A stretch of 64,000 nucleotides of DNA from Alentia gelatinosa (taxonomy: Eukaryota; Annelida; Polychaeta; Phyllodocida; Polynoidae), in assembly GCA_950022655.1 (NCBI GenBank), contig OX465584.1:3357694-3421693 (forward strand), in the 5' to 3' direction. Below the pieces are notes generated by a model. The model saw nothing but the letters and a program-made list of their open reading frames with translations, had not been told where the DNA came from and searched no databases. Position 1 is the first letter of the stretch. The number at the start of each line of letters is the position of its first letter. Both the position numbers and the translations under genes were made by a program. Positions 1-9,459 of the stretch are shown piece by piece.

Positions 1-50
1 AATCACACCTATTCCAGTGTCCAATATAGATGGGAAATATATGGCATCCA

Positions 51-442
51 GTATCGTGACTTTATCCCGGGTTTTTCTGAAATTGCACACCCATTGCATC
101 AGTATGTAGTACTAGATAAAGCAGGGAAGCCAAAAGAGATCCAGTGGAAGCCGAAGTTGCTTTTCTGGGACTAAAACAGAAATTTACAGAGACTCCCGTG
201 TTGAAGTACCCTCTGCCCTGGGGTTGGTTCATTCTTGATACTGACGCCAGTAATGAGAGTATCGGAGCGGCTTTGTCTCAAATACAGGACGGTGTGGAAG
301 TTCCAATAGCTTTTGCCAGCAATAGCTTAAGCAAAAGCCAGCGGAACTACTGTACCACTAAGAGGGAACTCCGAGTGTGCTACATTCCGACCAGGGCCGG
401 AAATTTGAGTCCCAAATCTGGAAAGAAATATGTAGGATACAG
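51..442 (+). pseudogene. Ty3/gypsy pol fragment (RT thumb and RNase H), first part
   Basis: Translation of the plus strand gives the end of a gypsy reverse transcriptase (YRDFIPGF) followed by an RNase H start (ILDTDASNES, then TTKREL). It closely matches the complete gypsy element at 43-53.7 kb on the other strand. The reading frame is broken near 150. At 365-371 the RNase H sequence jumps straight into the integrase catalytic core (VLHSDQG homologue). About 970 bp present in the complete element are missing here, and the shared heptamer GGAACTC sits at the junction. The fragment is then interrupted by a MITE at 443. It is a dead, internally deleted copy; the family assignment is secure. Confidence 0.88.
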
Positions 443-1246
443 GGGGCCGTTTCACTAGTAGGGGGGTCAAAGCGAGAGATAGGACTGCAACATTGACACC
501 AACAGTGATACCAACAGTGTCAAGCCCAAATTCGTGTTTCATCAGTGGTCTCACTGTTGAGGTGAGACCAACTCTCACTGTTGGCACAGGTCTCGCTATG
601 CACACGCATTTGACATTCAAATTTATTCGTCAACGGGCCGGGATGACGTAGAATTTCACACCTTCCCATGAGAATTAAGCAATGAAATGTTTACACTAGT
701 AAGTTCGATATATATCCTATAATCGTAACAAATATGAAGACAATCGGCCAAGCCGTTTCGAAGATATCGATGTTTGAATTTGGTCATAGGAAATACTGCA
801 CTTCCCGCCGGCCTCCGGGGGGAGACAAAAAGAACAGCCGAAACCCCCGCTGCACTACGGAGGAAGTGAAAAAGAACAGCGACTAACGCTAACACACAGG
901 GAGTAAAAAGTTCAAACGCCGATAACTTCGGAACCGCTTGGCCGATTTTCTTCATATTTGTTACGGTTATAGGTTATATGTATACCTTACTTGTGTAAAA
1001 ATTTCATTGCCCTCCTCTGACATAAACAAAACTCTAAACCCAACAGCGACAGGGTTTACCCTGTCACTAATAATGCCTCAACAGTGATAGTTACAGTGAG
1101 ACTAATTTTCTAGTGAAACGTACTCTCTCACTGTTGATCTCACTCCTTACCTGACTCATGTTCACGCTTGACTGCACGTTCTCATGAAACGCAAAGTATC
1201 ACTGTGGTCTCACTATGGCAGCTTACCCTCCTAGTGAAATGGCCCC
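443..1246. mobile_element. 804 bp MITE with GGGGCC termini inserted in gypsy integrase
   Basis: The ends are inverted: GGGGCCGTTTCACTAGTAGG at the left, and the right end read in reverse gives GGGGCCATTTCACTAGGAGG. The integrase reading frame stops at the left end and resumes right after the right end. The flanking triplets are CAG (440-442) and CTG (1247-1249), and the integrase homologue has CT(G/C) there, so a 3-bp CWG target duplication with one later change fits. Inside, two arms of about 100 bp (679-779 and 911-1010) are inverted copies of each other. No transposase is encoded. The termini and 3-bp duplication suggest mobilisation by a PIF/Harbinger-like transposase; that assignment is inference. 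Confidence 0.8.
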
Positions 1247-2230
1247 CTGGAGATTAAAAAGACACATACTAATCCATATCATACCCAATCGGATGCTATG
1301 GTGGAAGGATTCAACCGGACTTTGATCCAGTGTCTTTGTACCCTGGTCAATGAAAACTGGAAGAATTGGGATGAAATTGCTTTGTTTATAGCGCATGCTT
1401 ATAATGGGACGGTACATTCCAGCACGGGGTGTTCACCTAACTTACTCGTCTTTGGCGAAGAGATAGTAATGCAACATTGTCATTGTCTATGGGGTACTTG
1501 GAATGTCCACGGATGATCCTTGTCCCATAGGTTTTGTTGAAAGGCTCTGGGAACGTTTTGTTGAGGGATTTTACCTTGCAAGACACAACCTGGAGAAAGC
1601 TGCGGAGTGGCAAAAGACTGGCCATGATGTCAATCTGAAACCACGCATGTTCCGAGTAGGAGACCGGGTAGTACGATACCACACTCTGTTGGTAAATGTC
1701 AAATTCGCTCCTAACTGGGATGGACCATGCAGAATTGTTCAATATTGTCAGAAATGACAATAGTGATAGAGGATGATAGAAGGCGTTACAAATCCCAAGT
1801 AGCTCGTTTACGACTCTGGGAAGGGAAGCACAATGATTCCGGCTTTGAAGTTTCACACCCTGCTACTAAGCGGGATGTGTCACTGACCACAGGCCCGACC
1901 TGTAAGGCAGGGAGGTCCCGGGTTCAAAGAGTCGGGAAGCCGTGTGTCAAACCCCCGTCAACACGGCAGAGGCAGACCCCTACAGGGATGTCCCAGTCAA
2001 AGGTTACAGGGGTTCCGAGTAATGGGTCCCTGTCAACACGACGTAAACCAGGACGGCCATGGAAGGTTACTCCTGCTTACACTAACCTCAAAGGGAAGGT
2101 TTGGGTAGATCTGAAGCCTGAAGCAGCTAAGTTCAATACGGCTACTGATCGAGCTATGCATACAAAGCATGGTTCGACAAGTAGAAAGAAGCCTATAATA
2201 GGCTTACCCCACGCCCCAGCTCTCGACTAA
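1247..2230 (+). pseudogene. Ty3/gypsy integrase 3' half and C-terminal tail
   Basis: This continues the fragment at 51-442 after the MITE. It shows the end of the integrase core (MVEGFNRTLIQ, with the catalytic Glu), the spacer, and the GPY/F-type C-terminal module (FRVGDRVVRYH, then NWDGPCRIVQ). There is a frameshift near 1475 and another near 1740. The last frame (1727-2230) adds about 160 basic residues ending in a stop at 2228-2230. This tail is absent from the complete element at 43-53.7 kb, where a different open frame follows integrase, so the two belong to subfamilies with different 3' modules. Confidence 0.85.
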
Positions 2231-2749
2231 AATCAAAGGCTATGGTTAGCTACAAAAAGTAGTGGTGCTGGGGTTGTCGAAAAACACAACGAGAAAACTA
2301 GTACGGAGTGTAGATCGTTAGGAGTCAGTGGCGTGTCAATTTGAATTGAATGTTGATCAGAACTCACCTTGAGTAAGTCGTTTGATGCCACAGCCCAGAC
2401 GTTGCTCTAAGGGATCCCGTTGAGGGCCCTATAGAGGCTGAAGAATTGCCGAACAGACTGTCAGGTACGATCCATTCAATGAAATATGAACACAGGCTCC
2501 CACACTTCTAGCGTGATGCACGACAGCTGAAGGAAACCCCCACGCGGTGGAGAACTTGGGTAGGAGCTCAAAGAAGGGCTTCCCCCGGGTTTCAGAACCT
2601 GCGCTGGGAGATTGAGTGGCGTGAGCGAATCAGGTCAACCGAGACGATTAACCCTTGACTTTTTTACGCATGTGGTGTTGAGACGCTCAGTGGAGTCTGT
2701 CTCGGCACGGTTGATTGGTTCAAGAGGTTGAATCTAGGTCAACTAGGGG
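2231..2749. other. No recognisable gene; probable 3' remains of the gypsy fragment
   Basis: This stretch has no long open frame and no clear LTR boundary. It follows the integrase stop directly and may hold the decayed 3' UTR or LTR. I found no second copy in the window to prove it. Confidence 0.3.
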
Positions 2750-2758
2750 TATATAAGG
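2750..2758 (+). promoter_or_regulatory. TATA box candidate
   Basis: TATATAAGG lies about 60 bp upstream of the ATG at 2818. A start site about 30 bp downstream would give a short leader to that frame. It could be the promoter of a decayed LTR or a real first exon. Confidence 0.35.
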
Positions 2759-2817
2759 CCCTGTTTCTTCAGTGGTCTTCACCCTGTGATCGGAGTGGTG
2801 CCTAGCACCACAGGAGC

Positions 2818-3081
2818 ATGGCTGATCGTACCCCCGTTGCGGAGGGTGAGCGAAAGCTCCCCTCTGGCCTGCCCGGATCCTCAGACTCGGCTGAGCGTGG
2901 GGCAGATCTGGACGATGATGCTTTGCTCATCGGTTCAGATGATGGTGATTTTGACACATCTGCAACACTGTCACCTTCCGCATTGTGGTCAATGAGTGTT
3001 TGTCTTGTATACACTACGTTTGACTTCCCTGAATGGCCTATACGCACACCATTGCACTTTGGAGTTGTCCCATTACACTAA
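2818..3081 (+). CDS. Hypothetical acidic ORF downstream of a TATA box
   Basis: This is an 87-codon frame from an ATG at 2818. The first 60 residues are strongly acidic and Ser/Gly rich (for example LDDDALLIGSDDGDFD), which looks more like real protein than random translation. The rest is less convincing. I recognise no domain. It could be a first exon, or the start of an accessory or gag protein of a retroelement whose LTR carries the TATA box at 2750. There is no homologue in the window. Treat it as unproven. Confidence 0.25.
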   Translation: MADRTPVAEGERKLPSGLPGSSDSAERGADLDDDALLIGSDDGDFDTSATLSPSALWSMSVCLVYTTFDFPEWPIRTPLHFGVVPLH

Positions 3082-3237
3082 AATCTAAAGGGCCACAACC
3101 ACCCTCATTGTGCAGTCCATACAGAACACTGACAGCACTAGCATGACTGCAGGGTCATTGTGACAGGTGGGGGCATTAAGTGAGTGTTTGGGGGGTTTCC
3201 TGGTTTTATGTGTGAAACGGTCGCAGCCCATCCTCTG

Positions 3238-3544
3238 GGACCTGTTTCACTAGTATCGTGACATGTCCATGACACCATACAGACATTGGGATTGTCTAGT
3301 TTCATGACAACACAAGTAGCTGCCCTTAGATAGAGACAAACCCCAAACATAAGAATTAGACAAATCTACACATCATGGACCTGTTTCACAAATTTTGTGA
3401 CAAAAGTGTTAGACAGACATGAAAAGCGGCACCAACAGTGCAAGTAAGAACGGACAAAACGAAGTCTAATTTCTAGTTCTTATGAAACCGGACACACCAT
3501 CTAGACGACATCTAGACATGTCATGAAACTAGTGAAACAGGTCC
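3238..3544. mobile_element. 307 bp MITE, GGACCTGTTTCACTAG termini, CTG duplication
   Basis: The left end GGACCTGTTTCACTAG is repeated in reverse complement at the right end (CTAGTGAAACAGGTCC, ending at 3544). CTG flanks both sides (3235-3237 and 3545-3547). The left 160 bp match, in reverse orientation, the shorter MITE at 6055-6233, so both belong to one family. An inner copy of the terminus-like motif (GGACCTGTTTCAC) lies at about 3380. It is non-coding and non-autonomous. Confidence 0.85.
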
Positions 3545-3699
3545 CTGGGGACCATCAAAGTGTGCCCTTGTCAGGCATGACCCTCTGATAACTGGGTTTA
3601 GGCCATGGTTTTGAATCTTACAGATCCTCATCAGGGGTAGTAGGGTTGCTGCTAATTTTGATATTTTGCTGAAACTCTGGACCCCACCATAAGGGTAGG

Positions 3700-3983
3700 T
3701 TTAATGGGGACGTCTTGTACGATTGGTAGCTCATGGCTCGTAGGGTCAGGAGCGGTCATTGCTCCACCTAGCGCACTCCCCCTCTACTAGCGCTCCCTGC
3801 GCGCCCCCGCGTGCGAGTCACGTGAACTAATAGGTCACGTGGCGAAGCACGCACCAACGCTCATTCTCATTCTGTTCCTGCACTTCACTACGCTCACACC
3901 TACTATATTTTTCTCCTTGGCCCAACGCTGTTCGCGGCACCGCATACTCCATAGGTATCGGTCCGAGACCGTCAGGGCAAGAG
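3700..3983 (+). other. 5' untranslated region of DIRS-like element, copy A
   Basis: The block from about 3728 (CTCATGG..., GTCATTGC) aligns with 23130-23420, which lies directly upstream of the second DIRS-like gag. Both are C-rich, carry CACGTG motifs and end just before the shared MPKTR start. The exact left end of the element is not visible. Confidence 0.55.
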
Positions 3984-4023
3984 TTGAATACGGGTAAGAG
4001 CACAAAGACAGGTTCACATGAGG

Positions 4024-5183
4024 ATGCCGAAAACGCGCGCGGGACCGAGCACGCTCAGGCTCAGGATGCGGAGGTATCTTCGGAGTCTACGATGACGCCG
4101 GCCAACAAGCACGTGGAGTCGGCCTCCGAGGTCGGGAGCGTGAAAACCACCCGCCTCGTGGCCGTTGAGACGGGCCTCGCAGCTATGAAAGAGGATATGA
4201 AGACCCAGATAAGCGGAGTCCTGGCCGCCATCAACCGCCTAGCCGAGCAGAGGGCACTGGAGGCAGCGTCGCGACCGCCGACTGTTCAATCTGCCGCTGA
4301 GAGACGGACACAAGATTGGGCCGAGGACCAAGCGTCACGTGTTCTGCCCCCACCACGACAGCTACGGGAGAGGTACGGAGCAGATTCGTATATCCAGCGT
4401 GAACTCGACTGGGAGGCGATAAAGCACGATAGGACGGCCGGTATGCTCCATTCAGATCTAAATATAGCTAGGCTTACCAGCAAGCCGTACATGTTTGTCG
4501 ACTGTGAGGGGGTGTACACCCTTTCACAGAAACTGGAGGTGAGGGGATCCCTAGGGCCTATGGAGTATGTGAGTGCTTTCCTTGGACTGTTGGGGGATCA
4601 CCGAGCCGTAGAGCCCGCAGACAGGGATCATATGTTTAAGCACCTTCACCAGGTGTCCATCGACGCACAGTCCCGGCCGTGGGCCGGCGTGAGGAGATGG
4701 AGCCAGTTCATATTCGATCAGGTCGAGACCGGGAGGATCAGCTGGTCGGATTATGCACTGATCCAGGAGGAGCGGGTCCGACTCGCCATGACGACCGGGA
4801 CCCAGACCAGCGGAACGGATAATGGGAGCAAGTCCCGCTCGAGGGAATTGCCGTGTAGGCAATATAACTCAGACCGGGGATGTCGCCACAGGAGCGGGCA
4901 CGAGGACGGACCCATCAAATGGGTTCATATATGTTCGGACTGCGATTCAGTGGGAAAGCAGTGCGGGCATTCGCTCCATGCCTGTAATCGCAAGCTGGGT
5001 TTCACCATGGGCTATGAGAACCAGCAGGCACCCCCTCACCCGGCGGCCCGGCAGGCAGCCCAGGTGGCGTACACCCCACAGGCCAGATATACGTTGAGGG
5101 CGGCCGACCCCGGACCGGATGCGCTGTACCAACACGGCGGTCAGCCGGCGGCAAAAAACGGCCACGGTGCGCCCCGCGAGTGA
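4024..5183 (+). pseudogene. DIRS-like retrotransposon gag, copy A (nearly intact)
   Basis: An open frame of about 390 codons runs to the stop at 5181-5183. The start is taken from copy B: both copies have ATG-CCG-AAA-ACC/G, encoding MPKTR, here at 4024. That ATG is out of frame with the body, so one frameshift lies at about 4040-4080. The conserved body includes SKPYMFVDCEGVYTLSQKLE and a Cys/His cluster (CRQYNSDRGCRHRSGHEDG, then HICSDC). That cluster resembles the CCCH-type zinc motif of gag-like proteins in DIRS tyrosine-recombinase elements. Its role would be nucleic-acid binding and particle formation. RT and recombinase are missing downstream. Assignment rests on copy B, where a recombinase follows the same gag. 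Confidence 0.75.
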
Positions 5184-5590
5184 TCGGAGCTCACCCCACA
5201 ACAGGATGTTCATGTGTGCCTACACCCCGGACCCCGGCGGCCACAGGAAGCGGCACATGTGAGATCACACAACCACCAACACGTGTACCAACAACGGACA
5301 GGAAACCGCCTGCGGCCACGTGGGCCCAGGTGGTCAGTCGTCCCGGCCCAATTGCAACCCCCTCCGATGCACCCGCCACGTGTAGGGCGGCCGGGAGGGG
5401 GGGAGCACGTGACGTCATCGCGACCGCAGCCGCCCCGCCATGTGAGGAGGGGGCGGCTACCAATAACAACAACAAGATCCCCGGACACGTGGCCGGCCCG
5501 GTGGGCGTCGCCCTCCCGGGCTCCTCTTCCGACAACGTTGCCGGCCCCAGCGGCCCGGGTATGTCTCAGAGTACTGGGAGACCATATTGA
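5184..5590 (+). pseudogene. Pro/Ala-rich linker after DIRS-like gag, copy A
   Basis: The frame continues after gag as low-complexity Pro/Thr/Ala-rich sequence, corresponding to 24300-24580 in copy B, which lies between gag and the pol start. Homology is lost at about 5590, where the element is truncated. Confidence 0.4.
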
Positions 5591-6054
5591 TAAAAAATTC
5601 TTCTCCTGTCGCAATCTTATGTACTCTGTTAGCTGAACCGTTCATCCATTGTGTTTAATCCCCAAGGGGATTAACTTCTGAGTCAATCATTTGAGTTGAT
5701 TTCGATTTGTTCCTCAGGACCTTCGCTTGTTCCATCTCTGGATGGCTGTGGATGAAATCCAAAATATGGAACTCCACATAATTGGTGCCCTCATGGTCAC
5801 ATTGCAGAGCCCATCTCTCCAGGGTGTCCAGGGGTTGGCACCCAGGGCAAGGCCGTTCCTGCCAGCCACACTCGTCGTGGCTATGGCAGCGCTCTGGCAG
5901 CCTGGATCTGCTTGTGAGACTGTCCATCCAACAGCTGTGTGGCCATCTAGAAGGACTCATATGGCATATTGGTCCCCCACAAGCCCACTGTCTCTATCAC
6001 TTGCAGCCTCCATACCTGGAGACCTGCAGGGAAGAAGCTTCTAAACTCGTCCAG
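5591..6054. other. Unassigned stretch
   Basis: I see no repeat boundary or protein homology. Short open frames exist on both strands but none has recognisable motifs. Confidence 0.3.
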
Positions 6055-6233
6055 GGACCTGTTTCACTAGTTTCATGACTAGTGAAACAGGTCCATGATG
6101 TGTAGATTTTTCTAATTCTTATGTCTGAGGTCTGTCTTTTCCTAAGGGCAGCTACTTATGTTGTAACGAAACTAGACAACCCCAATGTCTGTATGGTGTC
6201 ACAGACATGTCAAGAAACTAGTGAAACAGGTCC
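6055..6233. mobile_element. 179 bp MITE, GGACCTG termini, CAG duplication
   Basis: It starts GGACCTGTTTCACTAG and ends CTAGTGAAACAGGTCC, with CAG on both flanks (6052-6054 and 6234-6236). It is related to 3238-3544 in inverted orientation. Its left end is itself a perfect palindrome: arms 6055-6070 and 6079-6094 around an 8-nt loop, as if a terminus had been duplicated in inverted form. Confidence 0.87.
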
Positions 6234-6890
6234 CAGGTCTGCCCCTCTCGAGTCCAGGACCACCACTGCTCATGCCCCGGGTGTGGCGGCTTGGAAGTCT
6301 TGTTTGCTTGTTGCTTGCGGCATGGAGTAACATCCTATACTGGTTGGGGCTTGCCCTCCTTGGGTTTACTGAGTGGAACTTCTGGGGGCTGGGATCCAAT
6401 TCTTTATCTCAACCCCGAGCCAGACCCAAACCACAAACCTGACCCTGTGTCATTAACCATAGTCTCTTTATAAACAGACCTAGCCTAAACCACACAGAAA
6501 AATGGTGTTTTGAAATGAGAAACAATTAAAAGTCAGTTAAAAAACAAAGAATGTTGCGTTAATTATATGTGATTAATGAATTAATACCTAATCTGGTTTT
6601 AGAAATTATTCATGCAAGAAATTAATTATATAAGATCAGATTTCCCATATACCACTAAGATTAAGTATTAAATCAATACAACAGGGGCATCCCCTGGGTG
6701 CATATATCAGAATAATTGGATAGGGGCATAAATATGCATGAACATAACTCTAACTGGCCTAGCACAGGATATGTACAGAACCATGCATGCATACATAATG
6801 CCAATGGCGAGAAAATTATTTATGGCTAAGGATACTTAATATATGTGAGCTGTAAATATATCTCAACAGAAATGCTTATGGTGTGGTAGT
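6234..6890. other. Unassigned, AT-rich stretch
   Basis: There is no recognisable gene. From 6470 onward it is strongly AT-rich with simple-sequence character. Confidence 0.3.
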
Positions 6891-6899
6891 GGCTGGCAA

Positions 6900-7020
6900 C
6901 TCAATGGGGGGTGCTGGCTCCCTCCCCGACATTCCAGTGAAATGGTCGCTTAGGGTGGGCATTACTGCTGGCCTTGGTGTCCCCGTCCAAGATGAGGTTC
7001 GCACTGTGACTGGGCCCTCT
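6900..7020 (-). pseudogene. Possible gypsy RNase H trace
   Basis: The minus strand reads ANLILDGDTKASSNA, which resembles the first catalytic block of gypsy RNase H (LILDTDAS). Only this block is visible. A better preserved remnant of similar type lies at 12010-12250. Confidence 0.35.
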
Positions 7021-7225
7021 CTTGCTCTCTGTCACCAGGTGGGGGTGGGGGGGCCCGGCTCTGTTGTTGTGTGGGGGGGGGGGGACCTGGCTCCTCACAG
7101 CTATCACTTGGCAGGGCTTGGCCGGCAGCTGCAGGCTGGAGGGAGTCAGGCTCTCCTTGTACCTGACACTGGGTCTGCTTGCGGGAGGGGGCCACACCAC
7201 AACACTCCATACTCCTAGAAACCTG

Positions 7226-7458
7226 AGAGCTGTTTCAAAAGTTAGGAGGTTGCTAAACGAGAGTACTCATCGCCAAAGCGAGAGCTAACAATGGTACTTT
7301 GAGGCGTCGCTGTCGATGTGGAGGTGCTGCTCACTATTGGGTATTGGCAGCGGTTTTGCTGCCGCTTTGATTCAAAGTGCTGCTCGCTGTTGCAGCCTCC
7401 CACTTTCAAAATGTGACATGTCGCTGGCGAAACCTCACTCGACTTTTGAAACAGCTCC
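7226..7458. mobile_element. 233 bp MITE, (A/G)GAGCTGTTTCAAAAGT termini, CTG duplication
   Basis: The left end AGAGCTGTTTCAAAAGT matches the reverse complement of the right end (GGAGCTGTTTCAAAAGT). CTG is present at 7223-7225 and 7459-7461. Termini of the type nGnnCTGTTTCA and the CWG duplication place it with the MITEs at 443, 3238 and 6055, although the interior differs. Confidence 0.8.
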
Positions 7459-7534
7459 CTGGTCTCTGAGCAGCTGCCACTGTAATTTGCTACAGACTCC
7501 TCCTCCTGTCTCGACTGGAACTGTTGCTCAGCCT

Positions 7535-7804
7535 TGTAACAAAGTGCATACACAAGTTCCAGGTTCATTGTAGATGTTTAATAGTTGTACTTCTTCGTTG
7601 TGTTACATTGTAGAGGGTTCTGTGAGAGGCAGCACAGGGCAGCTATCAGTGCCCTGCCTGTTCCTCTCCCGTGGCCGGCTGGTGTTCGACTCCCCCCTTT
7701 GGATAAGGGATGCGGCTCTCTTTATAGGAGGCACATTCCACAATCTCCAGTCGTAGTCACACTCTCCACACATATTACACATTGTAATGGCGTACTGTGT
7801 TACA
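7535..7804 (-). repeat. LTR of E1 (3' LTR in transcription sense)
   Basis: It is 270 bp, TGTAACAAAG...GTGTTACA, and nearly identical to 11690-11959. It differs at single bases such as the G in GGCTGGTGTTCG, which is T in the other copy. Confidence 0.9.
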
Positions 7805-8043
7805 GTGTCACGCCCCTTAAAAGATTTTGACTTATATATAACGACAAAATCTTTTAACAAATGCTACAAACTTTGACAACAACTTTGAATATATATAGTA
7901 CATGTGATGAATATAGATAAATACAGGTAAACATGCAAGAATATATAATGCGCATTTTAGGAACACCATGCAAACTCCTATTCACATAACATTGTCATGA
8001 CTGCACCTTAGAGTAACACTGCACAAACCATCGTTTGTATTGT

Positions 8044-8143
8044 AGTGTCCCCAAAGTCACACAACTCAGGAACCATTCAGTTCATAGTTGTAATATCCCC
8101 AAAGTCACACAACTCATGAACCATCCAGTTCATAGCTGTTATA
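8044..8143. repeat. Two tandem copies of a ~48 bp unit inside E1
   Basis: The segment CCCCAAAGTCACACAACTCA...CAGTTCATAG occurs twice in a row with few differences, near the 3' end of E1. Confidence 0.7.
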
Positions 8144-8776
8144 GCCTCCGATAGCACATATGTCCATGTACTTCCTCAGACTACTTATCTCTCCGAGATA
8201 GTTTCATAGTAGTCCAGGTTGAGGTTTCATTATAGACTGGAGTTGGCTATCGCTAACTCATAGTCCCGAGGTTGAAGTACTTCAAGTCCAACCTCCACAA
8301 AATTTTCACTCGGTGAGTGAGTAGGGCTTTTGAGTTCACTTGCAGCAGTAGTATGAGCACTAAACACCCTCTGAGCACCAGTTTTTATTTGAGCACCAAA
8401 ACCAATGTCACCATTATTAAAATCACCATTTCCGCTGACGTAAAAGGCTGGCTATTTCGTTGTTTCTTTGCATGGTAGATTTGTGGTTATTGCAGGAGAT
8501 GTTGATGATGGTCTGAAATACAACTTGATGTCCTGACCTATAAAACTTAAAATGTAAAACACGGTTTCTAATGGAAAACCAAATACAGTATTCCTTTTCC
8601 AGAACAACACAATTATTAACATGAGTACAAATGATACTTGCAGCCTTTAACATATCAATGATGCCAAAACAGTTGATAGGTCTTCAACCTTGCCTTGTTT
8701 TTCTGACCTCACAGATTTAATTTTGTTCATTCACTATAATTGGTTTACTTTAGCTTTGCCCATTATTCATTATGAG

Positions 8777-9190
8777 CTATCTAATTCTAAGCTTTTTGCC
8801 CTGCTCTGTTTTTCTTCTGTTTTGTTGCTCATCTACCCTGTTTTCTGTCCCATCTATAGTAGGTTCTGTTCTGCCTATTCCTACAGCTTCAGTTGCATCA
8901 GAAGCCAAAGGACGTTCACGCTCAGCTCTTAGACGCTCTCGCAACCTAGCAAGAGGAATTTCGTCTTCGGAACCAAAAGACTCGTCTGAAGAGAGTACGT
9001 CTACCATACTATCAAAACTAGGCGGTGGTGCCGCTAGTTGCGTTTTCCGTATCGGATGTTCATCGTCCGGTCGAACAGGTATCTCCCATTCAAGGTTCGC
9101 TTTTCGCAGGTGCACTACGTGAACCTTTCGCTGTGCACCTGTTATGACATTCTGTATGACATAATTAACAGGTGTGACTTTCTCCACCAC
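8777..9190 (-). pseudogene. Integrase C-terminal domain remnant of E1
   Basis: The minus frame begins VVEKVTPVNYVIQNVITGA-like and continues VHVVHLRKANLEW. This is the pattern of the SH3-like C-terminal module of gypsy integrases (P.NY.I, then VHV..LK). It is followed by an acidic and Arg-rich tail with a stop at 8777. About 137 codons are open. Upstream sequence to about 9460 looks like decayed integrase but is not readable. The orientation agrees with the primer site at 11665-11682. Confidence 0.7.
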
Positions 9191-9459
9191 TTGATAACTA
9201 ATTTGTTTATTCTGTGATTATTGAACAAACACGCTGAATCTTCTTCTCTGAAGTCCACTTCATCAATTCTTTATCATGATTCTCTCGATTCTTTACCAAC
9301 TCAGGTCTTGTTCTAAGTCCATAGCTGTATATTCCACTAACACAAAGCAGCCTTTAAAGCCATGTGCTTTGACTTCTTTTAACAAATCATTGATTCTATA
9401 ATAGTCTTGTATTTTTCTATCTTTCCCTTCTAGATGTTCATCAGTTCTTTATTACACAC

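Noticed and set aside
5180..5636. Five overlapping Pro/Arg/Gly-rich open frames
   Set aside because: GC-rich low-complexity DNA opens all frames; only the plus frame following gag is plausible.
7574..7860. Open frames inside the E1 LTRs (also 11729-12036)
   Set aside because: They are LTR sequence, identical in both copies by repeat identity, with no protein motif.
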